Assembly (NCBI GenBank): GCA_024699205.1
Contig: JAILQA010000251.1
Location: 1-5,581, forward strand
DNA: 5,581 nucleotides
Direction of reading: 5' to 3'
Origin: Treponema sp.
GTDB taxonomy: Bacteria; Spirochaetota; Spirochaetia; Treponematales; Treponemataceae
In this document: in pieces, positions 1 to 5,439 of the stretch
How the letters are laid out: each line of letters starts with the position of its first letter
How positions within the stretch are numbered: position 1 is the first letter of the stretch
Program-made: the position numbers and the translations under genes
Notes under the pieces: model-generated
Seen by the model: the letters and a program-made list of their open reading frames with translations, nothing else
Told to the model about the DNA's origin: nothing
The model's database searches: none

Positions 1-1787
1 TTGCAGATGGTTGGTCTCCAATTGCTTCTCATCGTGTAAATCTAACTCTTAAAGCTGGTGAAGAAAAGACTCTAATTTTCGTGCTCGGCTACATTGAAAT
101 GGAAGATGATAAAAAGTTCCTTTCTGAAGCTGATAAGAAAAAGGCATTGGATGCAGGCTTGCTCCGCACAAATACAGCAAGCGGCGTAATCAATAAGGAA
201 AAGGCTTATGCTTTGCAGAAGAAGTTTGATTCTAAAGAAAAAGTTCTTGCTGCCTGGGATGCTTTGCGCCTCTTCTGGGATGAAACTTTATCACACTTCT
301 CTATTAAAACTGGTGACGAAAAACTTGACCGAATGGCTGTATGGAACCAGTACCAGTGTGTTGTTACCTATAACTTTGCACGTTCTGCTTCTTACTTTGA
401 AAGCGGAATTGGTCGTGGACTTGGTTTCCGTGATACTTCTCAGGATATGCTTGGTGCCGCTCATCAGTTGCCTGCTTCACGTATTCGTGAGCGACTTTAC
501 GATGTTGCTGCAACTCAGTTTGAAGACGGTTCTGCATATCATCAGTTCCAGCCACTTACAAAACGTGGAAATGCAGATATCGGTTCTAACTTTAACGATG
601 ACCCACTTTGGCTTGTTCTTGGTGTTGGCAACTATATTCGCGAATCTGGCGATGTTGACTTCCTTAAGGTTGACGTTCCTTTTGATAACTCTGAAACAAA
701 TAAAGCTACAATGTTCGAGCACCTGCGCCGTTCTTACAATTATATTCCAAATCACATGGGACCACACGGACTTCCACTTATTGGTCGCGCCGACTGGAAT
801 GACTGTCTCAATCTCAACTGCTTCTCTACAAATCCAAACGATTCCTTCCAGACTTCTACAAATAAGGATGGAAAGAACGCAGAATCAGTTATGATTGCTC
901 AGATGTTTGTATTTGTTACTCCAGACTATGTTCAGATGTGCCGCCTTATGGGTGATGAAGCTGAAGCTAAACGCGCCGAAGAGCTCTGCAAAAAGATGGA
1001 AGAAGCTATCTGTACTGCAGGATGGGATGGCGAATGGTATGTTCGTGCTTATGATGACTTTGGCCACAAAATTGGTAGCCACGAATGTGAAGACGGAAAA
1101 ATCTTTATTGAAAGCCAGGGCTTTGGTACTATGGCAAAGATTGGTAAAGACAAGGGGTATCCTGAAAAATCTTTGGACAGCGTAAAGAAATATCTTGATT
1201 CTAAATATGGTATTGTAATTCTCTGGCCTGCCTACCAGAACTATCATGTTGAGCTTGGTGAAGTTTCTTCTTATCCACCTGGATACAAAGAGAACGGCGG
1301 TATTTTCTGCCACAACAATCCTTGGGTTGTAATTGGTGAAGTTGTAAACGGTCGTCCTGAAGATGCCTTTGAACACTACACAAAGATTGCTCCGGCCTGG
1401 GTAGAAGAAAAATGGTCTGATATTCACCGCACAGAACCTTATGTATACAGCCAGATGGTTGCAGGAAAAGAAGCTCGTCGCGAAGGTGAAGCTAAGAACT
1501 CCTGGCTTACTGGTACTGCTGCCTGGAACTTTGTTGCACTTTCACAGTACATCTGTGGCTTGCGTCCACAGCATGCAGGTTTGGAAATTGAACCACGCTT
1601 GCCAAGCCACGTAAAGAATGCAGAAATTACACGTAAGTTCCGTGGCGTAACTTACCACATCACTGTTGAAAACAAAAAGAATACAGGAGCTGTTTTGCTT
1701 GAAGTTAAGGGCGGAAAGGCAAACGGCTTGATTGTTGCTGCAGATAAGGGTGTAAAGGAAGTTTACGTAAAGGCAACGGTTGCGTAA
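1..1787 (+). CDS. Cellobiose phosphorylase (GH94), 5'-truncated by window edge
   Basis: Catalyses reversible phosphorolysis of cellobiose to alpha-glucose 1-phosphate and glucose in the cytoplasm, saving one ATP per disaccharide. The frame is open from base 3, giving 594 visible residues. Family members are about 810 residues, so roughly 220 N-terminal residues (the first beta-sandwich domain) lie to the left. The opening residues DGWSPIASHRV and FVLGYIE are typical of the linker before the (alpha/alpha)6 barrel. The motif GRADWNDCLN carries the family's general-acid Asp, here GAC at 801-803. GIFCHNNPW (His at 1311-1313) and WLTGTAAWN (Thr-Gly at 1509-1514) match the phosphate-binding segments. 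The last ~60 residues are the small C-terminal beta domain. The GTG at 81 is internal, not the start. The ADWNDCLNLNCFS signature favours cellobiose over chitobiose or cellodextrin phosphorylase, but exact specificity is inferred from remembered similarity. Confidence 0.95.
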   Translation, partial: ADGWSPIASHRVNLTLKAGEEKTLIFVLGYIEMEDDKKFLSEADKKKALDAGLLRTNTASGVINKEKAYALQKKFDSKEKVLAAWDALRLFWDETLSHFSIKTGDEKLDRMAVWNQYQCVVTYNFARSASYFESGIGRGLGFRDTSQDMLGAAHQLPASRIRERLYDVAATQFEDGSAYHQFQPLTKRGNADIGSNFNDDPLWLVLGVGNYIRESGDVDFLKVDVPFDNSETNKATMFEHLRRSYNYIPNHMGPHGLPLIGRADWNDCLNLNCFSTNPNDSFQTSTNKDGKNAESVMIAQMFVFVTPDYVQMCRLMGDEAEAKRAEELCKKMEEAICTAGWDGEWYVRAYDDFGHKIGSHECEDGKIFIESQGFGTMAKIGKDKGYPEKSLDSVKKYLDSKYGIVILWPAYQNYHVELGEVSSYPPGYKENGGIFCHNNPWVVIGEVVNGRPEDAFEHYTKIAPAWVEEKWSDIHRTEPYVYSQMVAGKEARREGEAKNSWLTGTAAWNFVALSQYICGLRPQHAGLEIEPRLPSHVKNAEITRKFRGVTYHITVENKKNTGAVLLEVKGGKANGLIVAADKGVKEVYVKATVA

Positions 1788-1807
1788 GTAATTACTTATA
1801 AAATAGC

Positions 1808-1852
1808 TCCCCCAGATTTTTGTAGATTTCATAAATCTGGGGGATTTTTTTT
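1808..1852 (+). terminator. Rho-independent terminator after the cellobiose phosphorylase gene
   Basis: A perfect 12-bp stem (TCCCCCAGATTT at 1808-1819 with AAATCTGGGGGA at 1833-1844) encloses a 13-nt loop and is followed at once by eight T residues (1845-1852). It starts 20 nt after the TAA stop, ends the phosphorylase transcript, and isolates it from the next gene. Confidence 0.95.
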
Positions 1853-1856
1853 GCGT

Positions 1857-1885
1857 TTGCATTTTTCGGCTAATAGTTCTATATT
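1857..1885 (+). promoter_or_regulatory. Candidate sigma-70-type promoter for the small acidic protein unit
   Basis: TTGCAT (1857-1862) and TATATT (1880-1885) are separated by 17 bp. The -10 box matches consensus at 5 of 6 positions; the -35 box is weak, with only TTG matching. It begins 5 nt after the preceding terminator's T-tract. Transcription would start near 1892, at or next to the ATG at 1893, so the mRNA may be leaderless. This agrees with the absence of any purine-rich SD before that ATG. Confidence 0.45.
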
Positions 1886-1892
1886 TACTTTT

Positions 1893-2297
1893 ATGACTGC
1901 AATTGCAAAGTTTTTAAGCGATATAGAAAAAATTAAAAAATATGACAGGCAGAATCATGGAAATCAGCCTGATTATAATAGGTTTTCAAGGGATATTCGC
2001 AATCTTTTTGAACGTTCTTCTTCTTGTCCAGGTGATTTACCGGGGTCTGTATTTGAATACTGGGAAAATGAATATATTTTTAAATCTCAGGATATTAAGG
2101 AAGAGCCTCTTCAGGAAAATTGCGACCGCCTGGCAGCAATGCTTTCTTTCCTTAATGGTGATGATGAAGATTTAAGCCTGCTTTCAGATTCGGACTGGCA
2201 AGAAATTGGAAAGCTTGTAAATTACGAATCTGAAGATTTACCGATTGATGTTCTTCAGGAACTTATGAAAGTTCTTGTTGAAAAAAATGCATACTAG
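1893..2297 (+). CDS. Hypothetical small acidic protein (134 aa)
   Basis: I do not recognise a family. The protein has about 28 Asp/Glu against 15 Lys/Arg, no signal peptide and no membrane segment, so it is probably a soluble cytoplasmic protein. It starts with an amphipathic, Lys-rich helix-like stretch (residues 2-17). A Pro/Gly/Ser-containing middle follows (42-52), then an aromatic patch EYWENEYIF (55-63). The C-terminal half (70-134) is rich in Leu and acidic residues, with DDEDLSLL and SDSDWQEI, and looks alpha-helical. The frame could be extended to a TTG at 1851, but that lies inside the terminator T-tract, so the ATG at 1893 is preferred although it lacks an SD. The gene is followed after 19 nt by the radical SAM gene and probably shares its transcript. 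Coding nature is supported by the long open frame, the absence of a better competing frame and the tight operon spacing. Confidence 0.75.
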   Translation: MTAIAKFLSDIEKIKKYDRQNHGNQPDYNRFSRDIRNLFERSSSCPGDLPGSVFEYWENEYIFKSQDIKEEPLQENCDRLAAMLSFLNGDDEDLSLLSDSDWQEIGKLVNYESEDLPIDVLQELMKVLVEKNAY

Positions 2298-2321
2298 GAA
2301 AGCTTGTTGAAAACGTATGCA
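2288..2321 (+). promoter_or_regulatory. Hairpin spanning the gene 2 stop and gene 3 start (possible translational coupling)
   Basis: TGCATAC (2288-2294) and GTATGCA (2315-2321) can pair as a perfect 7-bp stem. The 20-nt loop holds the upstream TAG stop (2295-2297) and the only SD-like site, AGGAAAG (2296-2302). The downstream ATG (2317-2319) lies in the right arm. A ribosome finishing the upstream gene would melt the stem and expose the start, a layout expected for coupled translation. The stem is short and AT-containing, so the function is inferred. Confidence 0.4.
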
Positions 2322-3363
2322 GAATATGAATGAAATAATCCAGAAATATTATAGAAATTGTACTCAGTGTCCTCGGAAATGCAAGGCAGACCGTACTGCT
2401 TTGTCTGGAGCTGGCATGGGCTTTTGCAGGGAACCAGCTGGACTTAGAATTGCTTTTGCGGGGCTTCATTTTGGTGAGGAGCCTCTGGTTACAGTTTTTG
2501 GCGGAAGCGGTACAATCTTTTTTACTGGATGTACCCTGCGCTGTGCCTTCTGTCAGAATTATCAGATTAGTCAGAATGGCTACGGAAGGGAAGTTTCTCT
2601 GGAAGAGTTCGCGCAAATCTGCCTGAAATTACAGGATGCTGGAGCTGAAAATATAAATCTTGTTACTCCAAGTCACAATATTCCGCTGATTGCTGAAGGA
2701 ATTCGTCTTGCTAAGTCGAACGGTGTTACTGTGCCCTTCTGCTGGAACTCTTCTGCCTATGAATCTGTGGAAATGCTGGAGCTTCTTCGCGGGCTTGTTA
2801 CAATCTGGCTGCCAGACTTAAAAACACTCAGTTCAGTACTTTCTAAAAAACTTTTTGCTGCTCAAGATTACCCGGAGGTTGCTGCAAGGGCAATCTGCTG
2901 GATGATAGAAAATAATCCTATGCAAATTGACGAAATCCCTGAACCGCCTGATGCTAAGCCTGTTGAATGGGCAGAACCGGGAGAAGCACGCGATAAAATG
3001 CTGCAGGGAGTTATAATCCGCCATCTTTTTTTGCCGGGACATTTTGAGGAAACAGCAGATGTTCTTGCCTGGCTAAAAGAGAATGCCGACGGAAAAGCCT
3101 GTATTTCGCTTATGAATCAGTATACGCCGGTTAATTTTTCTGAAGATAAAAAAGAACTGGAAGTGCGAAAGCAATCACTTTCTACAATAGAAAATCGCCT
3201 TGTTACGGTTCAGGAAGATCAGGATTTGCAGGATTTAATTGAAGCCTACGATTTTGATTATCTTTTTTATCAGGAATTGACGGACGATACAAGCTGGTTA
3301 CCGGATTTTACACGTAAGCAGCCTTTTTCTAATAAACTGGCAAAACCGATTTGGCATGCATAA
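2317..3363 (+). CDS. Radical SAM protein, PflX/COG1313-type (pyruvate formate-lyase activase homologue)
   Basis: This is a 348-residue cytoplasmic radical S-adenosylmethionine enzyme whose physiological reaction is not established for the family. The [4Fe-4S]/SAM motif CTLRCAFC has its cysteines at residues 72, 76 and 79 (TGT codons at 2530, 2542 and 2551). Before it lies the family's extra cysteine-rich head, with cysteines at 15, 18, 22 and 37 in CTQCPRKC and GFC, and the GEEP and GGSGTIFF segments. Later hallmarks are NINLVTPSHN (112-121), IWLPDLK (163-169), DYPEVAARAI (184-193), IRHLFLPGH (234-242), SLMNQYTPV (264-272) and SWLPDFT (326-332). A Pro/Glu-rich stretch at about 200-226 looks like an insertion between conserved blocks. 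The ATG at 2317 is the first start after an in-frame TGA at 2308; a second ATG lies at 2326. The SD-like AGGAAAG is 14 nt from the first ATG, which is unusually far. It is probably co-transcribed with its upstream and downstream neighbours. Confidence 0.9.
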   Translation: MQNMNEIIQKYYRNCTQCPRKCKADRTALSGAGMGFCREPAGLRIAFAGLHFGEEPLVTVFGGSGTIFFTGCTLRCAFCQNYQISQNGYGREVSLEEFAQICLKLQDAGAENINLVTPSHNIPLIAEGIRLAKSNGVTVPFCWNSSAYESVEMLELLRGLVTIWLPDLKTLSSVLSKKLFAAQDYPEVAARAICWMIENNPMQIDEIPEPPDAKPVEWAEPGEARDKMLQGVIIRHLFLPGHFEETADVLAWLKENADGKACISLMNQYTPVNFSEDKKELEVRKQSLSTIENRLVTVQEDQDLQDLIEAYDFDYLFYQELTDDTSWLPDFTRKQPFSNKLAKPIWHA

Positions 3364-3386
3364 TTAGAAATGGAAGATTGATAATT

Positions 3387-3393
3387 GGTGGAG
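3387..3393 (+). promoter_or_regulatory. Ribosome binding site of the TatD-family gene
   Basis: GGTGGAG lies 10 nt before the ATG at 3404. It supports that start, which places the DTHFHF metal-binding motif at residues 4-9 as expected for the family. Confidence 0.6.
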
Positions 3394-3403
3394 TAATAAA
3401 CCT

Positions 3404-4297
3404 ATGTTTACTGATACACATTTTCATTTTAAGATGATGGTTACAGAGAGGGGAATTGCCGGGGTTGAAGTCCTCTCTAAGATGGCAGACCGTGATTGTT
3501 TTTTGGGACTTGATATTGGAACCAAACCTGAAGATTTACTGGAAAGACAGGCTTTCCTGGATAAAACAATCGCCCAGATTGCAGACGGTCAGATTTCAGA
3601 CCGAGTGCGTAATTTTATATATTTTTCTGCAGGAATCTGGCCGGAAGTTGAATACATTCATAATAGGGAAGAAAGCGTAAATCAGCTGGTTGCACAAATC
3701 CAGAGGGCTGCGGCAGAACCAGACAGAGACACCTTGCATAGAAAAATAATTGCGATAGGGGAGTGCGGCCTTGATCACCACTGGAATCCTTCTGGTGCGG
3801 ATGGACGCAGCGAAGAAGACTTTGACAGCAAAACTTATCAGGGGGAGCGGGAGCTTTTTGAAATGCAGCTGGAACTGGGCAAAAAGCTGAATCTTCCTGT
3901 TATAATTCACAGCCGCGATGCTTTTGAAGACACTTTGGAATGTGTAAAAAATGTCGGCTATAACTGCGGAATCATGCACTGCTACAGCTATGGTATTGAA
4001 GAAGCTCGTAAGTTTTTGGATTTAGGCTGGTATATCAGTTTTTCGGGCAGTGTGACTTATACAAAAAAAGCAAAGCTTGAAGAAATGAAAGCGCTTTTGC
4101 AATTTGTTCCAGAAGACAGAATCCTTTGTGAGACGGATGCACCTTATCTTGCGCCAGTTCCGTGTCGTGGTCAGCCGAACACACCTTATCTCGCTCAGCA
4201 TGTTTATGAATATGTCGCTGCTGCAAGAAAAACAAGTCCGGAAGCACTGTCTGCGCTTGTTGATGAAAATGCAAAGAAATTGTTTAAGCTTGGATAA
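3404..4297 (+). CDS. TatD-family metal-dependent hydrolase / DNase (YcfH-YabD type)
   Basis: This is a 297-residue cytoplasmic TIM-barrel hydrolase of the amidohydrolase superfamily. Characterised family members are metal-dependent 3'-5' exonucleases or deoxyribonucleases. Expected metal ligands are visible: His6 and His8 in DTHFHF, Glu120 in GECGLDHHW, His169 in VIIHSRDA, His192 in MHCYSYG and Asp245 in CETDAPYLAP. PCRGQPNTP (253-261) is the usual segment after the last ligand. It is longer than the ~255-265 residues typical of the family. Extra material appears near 20-65, where the usual short strand-helix is expanded, and at 129-146 (acidic/Ser/Gly loop after DHHW). The family's common GIHP motif reads GIWP here (Trp79, codon 3638-3640). 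It lies 40 nt downstream of the radical SAM gene and converges on the next gene with 5 nt between stops. The family assignment is firm, the natural substrate is not. Confidence 0.93.
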   Translation: MFTDTHFHFKMMVTERGIAGVEVLSKMADRDCFLGLDIGTKPEDLLERQAFLDKTIAQIADGQISDRVRNFIYFSAGIWPEVEYIHNREESVNQLVAQIQRAAAEPDRDTLHRKIIAIGECGLDHHWNPSGADGRSEEDFDSKTYQGERELFEMQLELGKKLNLPVIIHSRDAFEDTLECVKNVGYNCGIMHCYSYGIEEARKFLDLGWYISFSGSVTYTKKAKLEEMKALLQFVPEDRILCETDAPYLAPVPCRGQPNTPYLAQHVYEYVAAARKTSPEALSALVDENAKKLFKLG

Positions 4298-4302
4298 ATA
4301 GA

Positions 4303-5289
4303 TTATTCGCTTAGTAAGGGCGGCTGCTGACGCACCGGGCTTTCCAAGGCTTCGGCTTTCGCCTCCGACCGCAGGTCAGAACCTGCGTTTTCGCTGCGCT
4401 CACCTTTCCAATCCCTGCCGCTTTGAGCTTTATCTTCAACTTTATTTTCAATTGTCGGGTGTATATTCAAATAATCAGAAAGAAGCCTTATATTCCTGTC
4501 TTTAAGATGATTAAAATGCTCGACAAAACGCAAATCATTATCTCCGCTGAAATACTGCTTTACGAATATTCTTTCAATTTCGGGCTTTGAATCTTCAAGA
4601 ATGGATAAGAAAGTTTCTTCCTGCTTTTTTTGATGCAGTTTTTCAAGTTCTTCAGATTCTTTTGCAGATAAATGTTCAAGCTCTGGAGTAACCGAAGAAA
4701 TATCCTTTTTATAATCGTCACCCTTTACATAATTCTGATTCTTAAAAAGCTGGTCAAAATCAATTGAGTGGGTAAAATTGAGTTTGATTTTTTTGCTGCC
4801 GTCCTTGTCAATCGCAATATATGAATCAGAAAGATTAACCCCGAATAAAACGTCATTTACAGTCATCACCCTGCGCGAAATTATTTTTTTCTGATGGTTG
4901 GGCAAAATCATTTGTTCAACTTTTTTGCGCATAGACAAATCCAAATCATCATAATTAGTCTCAATTTTCATTGTTTCCAGCTTTTTTAAATAAATCACAA
5001 TGTTTTTTACAGATAAAGCCTGATTCGCAATAATTGTTGTGTAAAGACCTTCCGGCTGTTTTTTAGATGAATCCTTTGTGCTGATATCCTTGAATACTGA
5101 AACAACAGCCTTTATTCCAAAATGTCCGATTAAGAGGTAATAAAGAGCAAAGAAAAACAGATACACAATCTGCTCCAGCTGCCCGGAAAAATACAAAAGT
5201 CCAAAAGGTAAAATCAGTAAAAAACTTGTCACAATAACCGTAAGAATGAAGGTGAAAATTGATTTGATGATTCGCTTTAGCTTTCCCAT
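4303..5289 (-). CDS. Hypothetical two-helix membrane protein with cytoplasmic domain and a repeat-derived tail (328 aa)
   Basis: I do not recognise a family. A basic N-terminus (MGKLKRIIK) precedes two strongly hydrophobic segments, about residues 9-34 and 40-65, joined by a short SGQLEQ turn. The positive-inside rule then puts both ends in the cytoplasm. The remaining ~260 residues are soluble. Residues 83-182 mix predicted strands and helices. Residues 202-234 are Glu/Lys-rich and likely helical or coiled coil (LEHLSAKESEELEKL). Residues 235-285 are again helical with aromatics. From about residue 289 to 325 the sequence changes abruptly to a charged Ser/Arg/Glu/Ala tail encoded by a GC-rich block, probably an acquired extension. 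The ATG (5287-5289) is preceded by AGAGGA at 4-nt spacing and a TATAAT-containing promoter, so the start is well supported. No terminator is visible beyond its stop, and its transcript would run into the tatD-like 3' end. Confidence 0.8.
   Translation of the reverse strand: MGKLKRIIKSIFTFILTVIVTSFLLILPFGLLYFSGQLEQIVYLFFFALYYLLIGHFGIKAVVSVFKDISTKDSSKKQPEGLYTTIIANQALSVKNIVIYLKKLETMKIETNYDDLDLSMRKKVEQMILPNHQKKIISRRVMTVNDVLFGVNLSDSYIAIDKDGSKKIKLNFTHSIDFDQLFKNQNYVKGDDYKKDISSVTPELEHLSAKESEELEKLHQKKQEETFLSILEDSKPEIERIFVKQYFSGDNDLRFVEHFNHLKDRNIRLLSDYLNIHPTIENKVEDKAQSGRDWKGERSENAGSDLRSEAKAEALESPVRQQPPLLSE
4317..4424. repeat. GC-rich, hairpin-containing block, candidate dispersed repeat read as the C-terminus of the membrane protein
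   Basis: Bases 4321-4430 contain 68 G/C of 110 (62%), against 32 of 110 (29%) in the adjoining 4431-4540, a sharp change inside one reading frame. Within it are the 7-bp hairpin at 4370-4387 and an 8-bp direct repeat CTTTCCAA (4340-4347 and 4404-4411). The block encodes residues of the low-complexity tail from SGRDWKGE to RQQPPL on the - strand. Only one copy is in this window, so calling it a dispersed repeat is inference from composition, structure and position at a gene 3' end. Confidence 0.5.
4370..4391 (+). terminator. Possible + strand terminator for the TatD-gene transcript, inside the convergent gene
   Basis: CGCAGGT (4370-4376) and ACCTGCG (4381-4387) form a perfect, GC-rich 7-bp stem with a 4-nt loop (CAGA), followed by TTTT (4388-4391). 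No hairpin lies in the 5 nt between the two convergent stop codons, so this is the first plausible stop signal for the + strand transcript. The T-run is short, and the hairpin belongs to a GC-rich block that may have another origin. Confidence 0.35.
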
Positions 5290-5293
5290 GTTT

Positions 5294-5299
5294 TCCTCT
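5294..5299 (-). promoter_or_regulatory. Ribosome binding site of the membrane protein gene
   Basis: Read on the - strand, AGAGGA lies 4 nt before the ATG (5287-5289). The spacing is short, but the site is purine-rich and fixes the start directly ahead of the hydrophobic N-terminus. Confidence 0.6.
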
Positions 5300-5306
5300 T
5301 ATAGAT

Positions 5307-5336
5307 ATTATAATAGGAAGATGGGGTTTTTGCCAG
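5307..5336 (-). promoter_or_regulatory. Candidate promoter of the membrane protein gene
   Basis: On the - strand CTGGCA (5331-5336, 4 of 6 to TTGACA) is followed after 18 bp by a perfect TATAAT (5307-5312). Transcription would begin near 5300, giving a leader of about a dozen bases that includes the SD. It stands back to back with the antitoxin promoter; the two -35 boxes are only 14 bp apart. Confidence 0.55.
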
Positions 5337-5350
5337 CAGGCTTTTTTTTA

Positions 5351-5379
5351 TTGTCAGATTTGTTTTTATTTGATATAAT
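5351..5379 (+). promoter_or_regulatory. Strong sigma-70-type promoter of the antitoxin gene
   Basis: TTGTCA (5351-5356, 5 of 6) and a perfect TATAAT (5374-5379) are separated by the ideal 17 bp. A TG at 5371-5372 adds an extended -10 element. Transcription would start near 5386, leaving a leader of about 54 nt before the ATG at 5440. Confidence 0.8.
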
Positions 5380-5397
5380 ATGACTATATAATGACTA
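5380..5397 (+). promoter_or_regulatory. Tandem heptamers ATGACTA, candidate antitoxin operator
   Basis: ATGACTA occurs at 5380-5386 and again at 5391-5397, exactly 11 bp apart (about one helical turn), covering the expected transcription start. A second TATAAT (5387-5392) lies between them, so the -10 region looks partly duplicated. Phd/YefM antitoxins commonly bind their own promoters, which makes this a reasonable operator candidate, but binding is inferred. Confidence 0.35.
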
Positions 5398-5424
5398 GTT
5401 GTTGTGAATATGTTTTATTGTTCC

Positions 5425-5431
5425 GGGAGGT
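5425..5431 (+). promoter_or_regulatory. Strong ribosome binding site that decides the antitoxin start
   Basis: GGGAGGT ends 8 nt before the ATG at 5440. An in-frame ATG at 5410 would add ten residues upstream (starting MFYCSG), but it has no SD of its own and would translate through this site, so 5440 is the preferred start. Confidence 0.8.
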
Positions 5432-5439
5432 ATAGAATT

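Noticed and set aside
208..894. A 228-codon open frame on the + strand
   Set aside because: It lies wholly inside the phosphorylase gene in another frame. Its product is Leu/Ser-rich and resembles nothing, while the overlapping frame has clear GH94 motifs.
885..1427. A 180-codon open frame on the - strand
   Set aside because: Antisense shadow of the phosphorylase gene, without an SD or recognisable domains.
1542..1862. A 106-codon open frame on the - strand
   Set aside because: It crosses the terminator and the phosphorylase 3' end in antisense and has no plausible protein features.
1851..1892. Upstream extension of the small acidic protein to a TTG at 1851
   Set aside because: That start would lie in the T-tract of the preceding terminator and ahead of the likely promoter -10 box, and no SD is present.
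3596..3979. A 127-codon open frame on the - strand
   Set aside because: Antisense of the TatD-family gene, whose conserved metal ligands prove the + strand frame.
5332..5349. GCC-AGCA-GGC followed by eight T residues, a terminator-like shape on the + strand
   Set aside because: The stem is only 3 bp and no + strand gene ends nearby. The bases are better explained as part of the - strand promoter region.
5410..5439. Alternative antitoxin start at the in-frame ATG at 5410
   Set aside because: The strong GGGAGGT at 5425-5431 is correctly spaced for the ATG at 5440, and the extra ten residues do not resemble the family.
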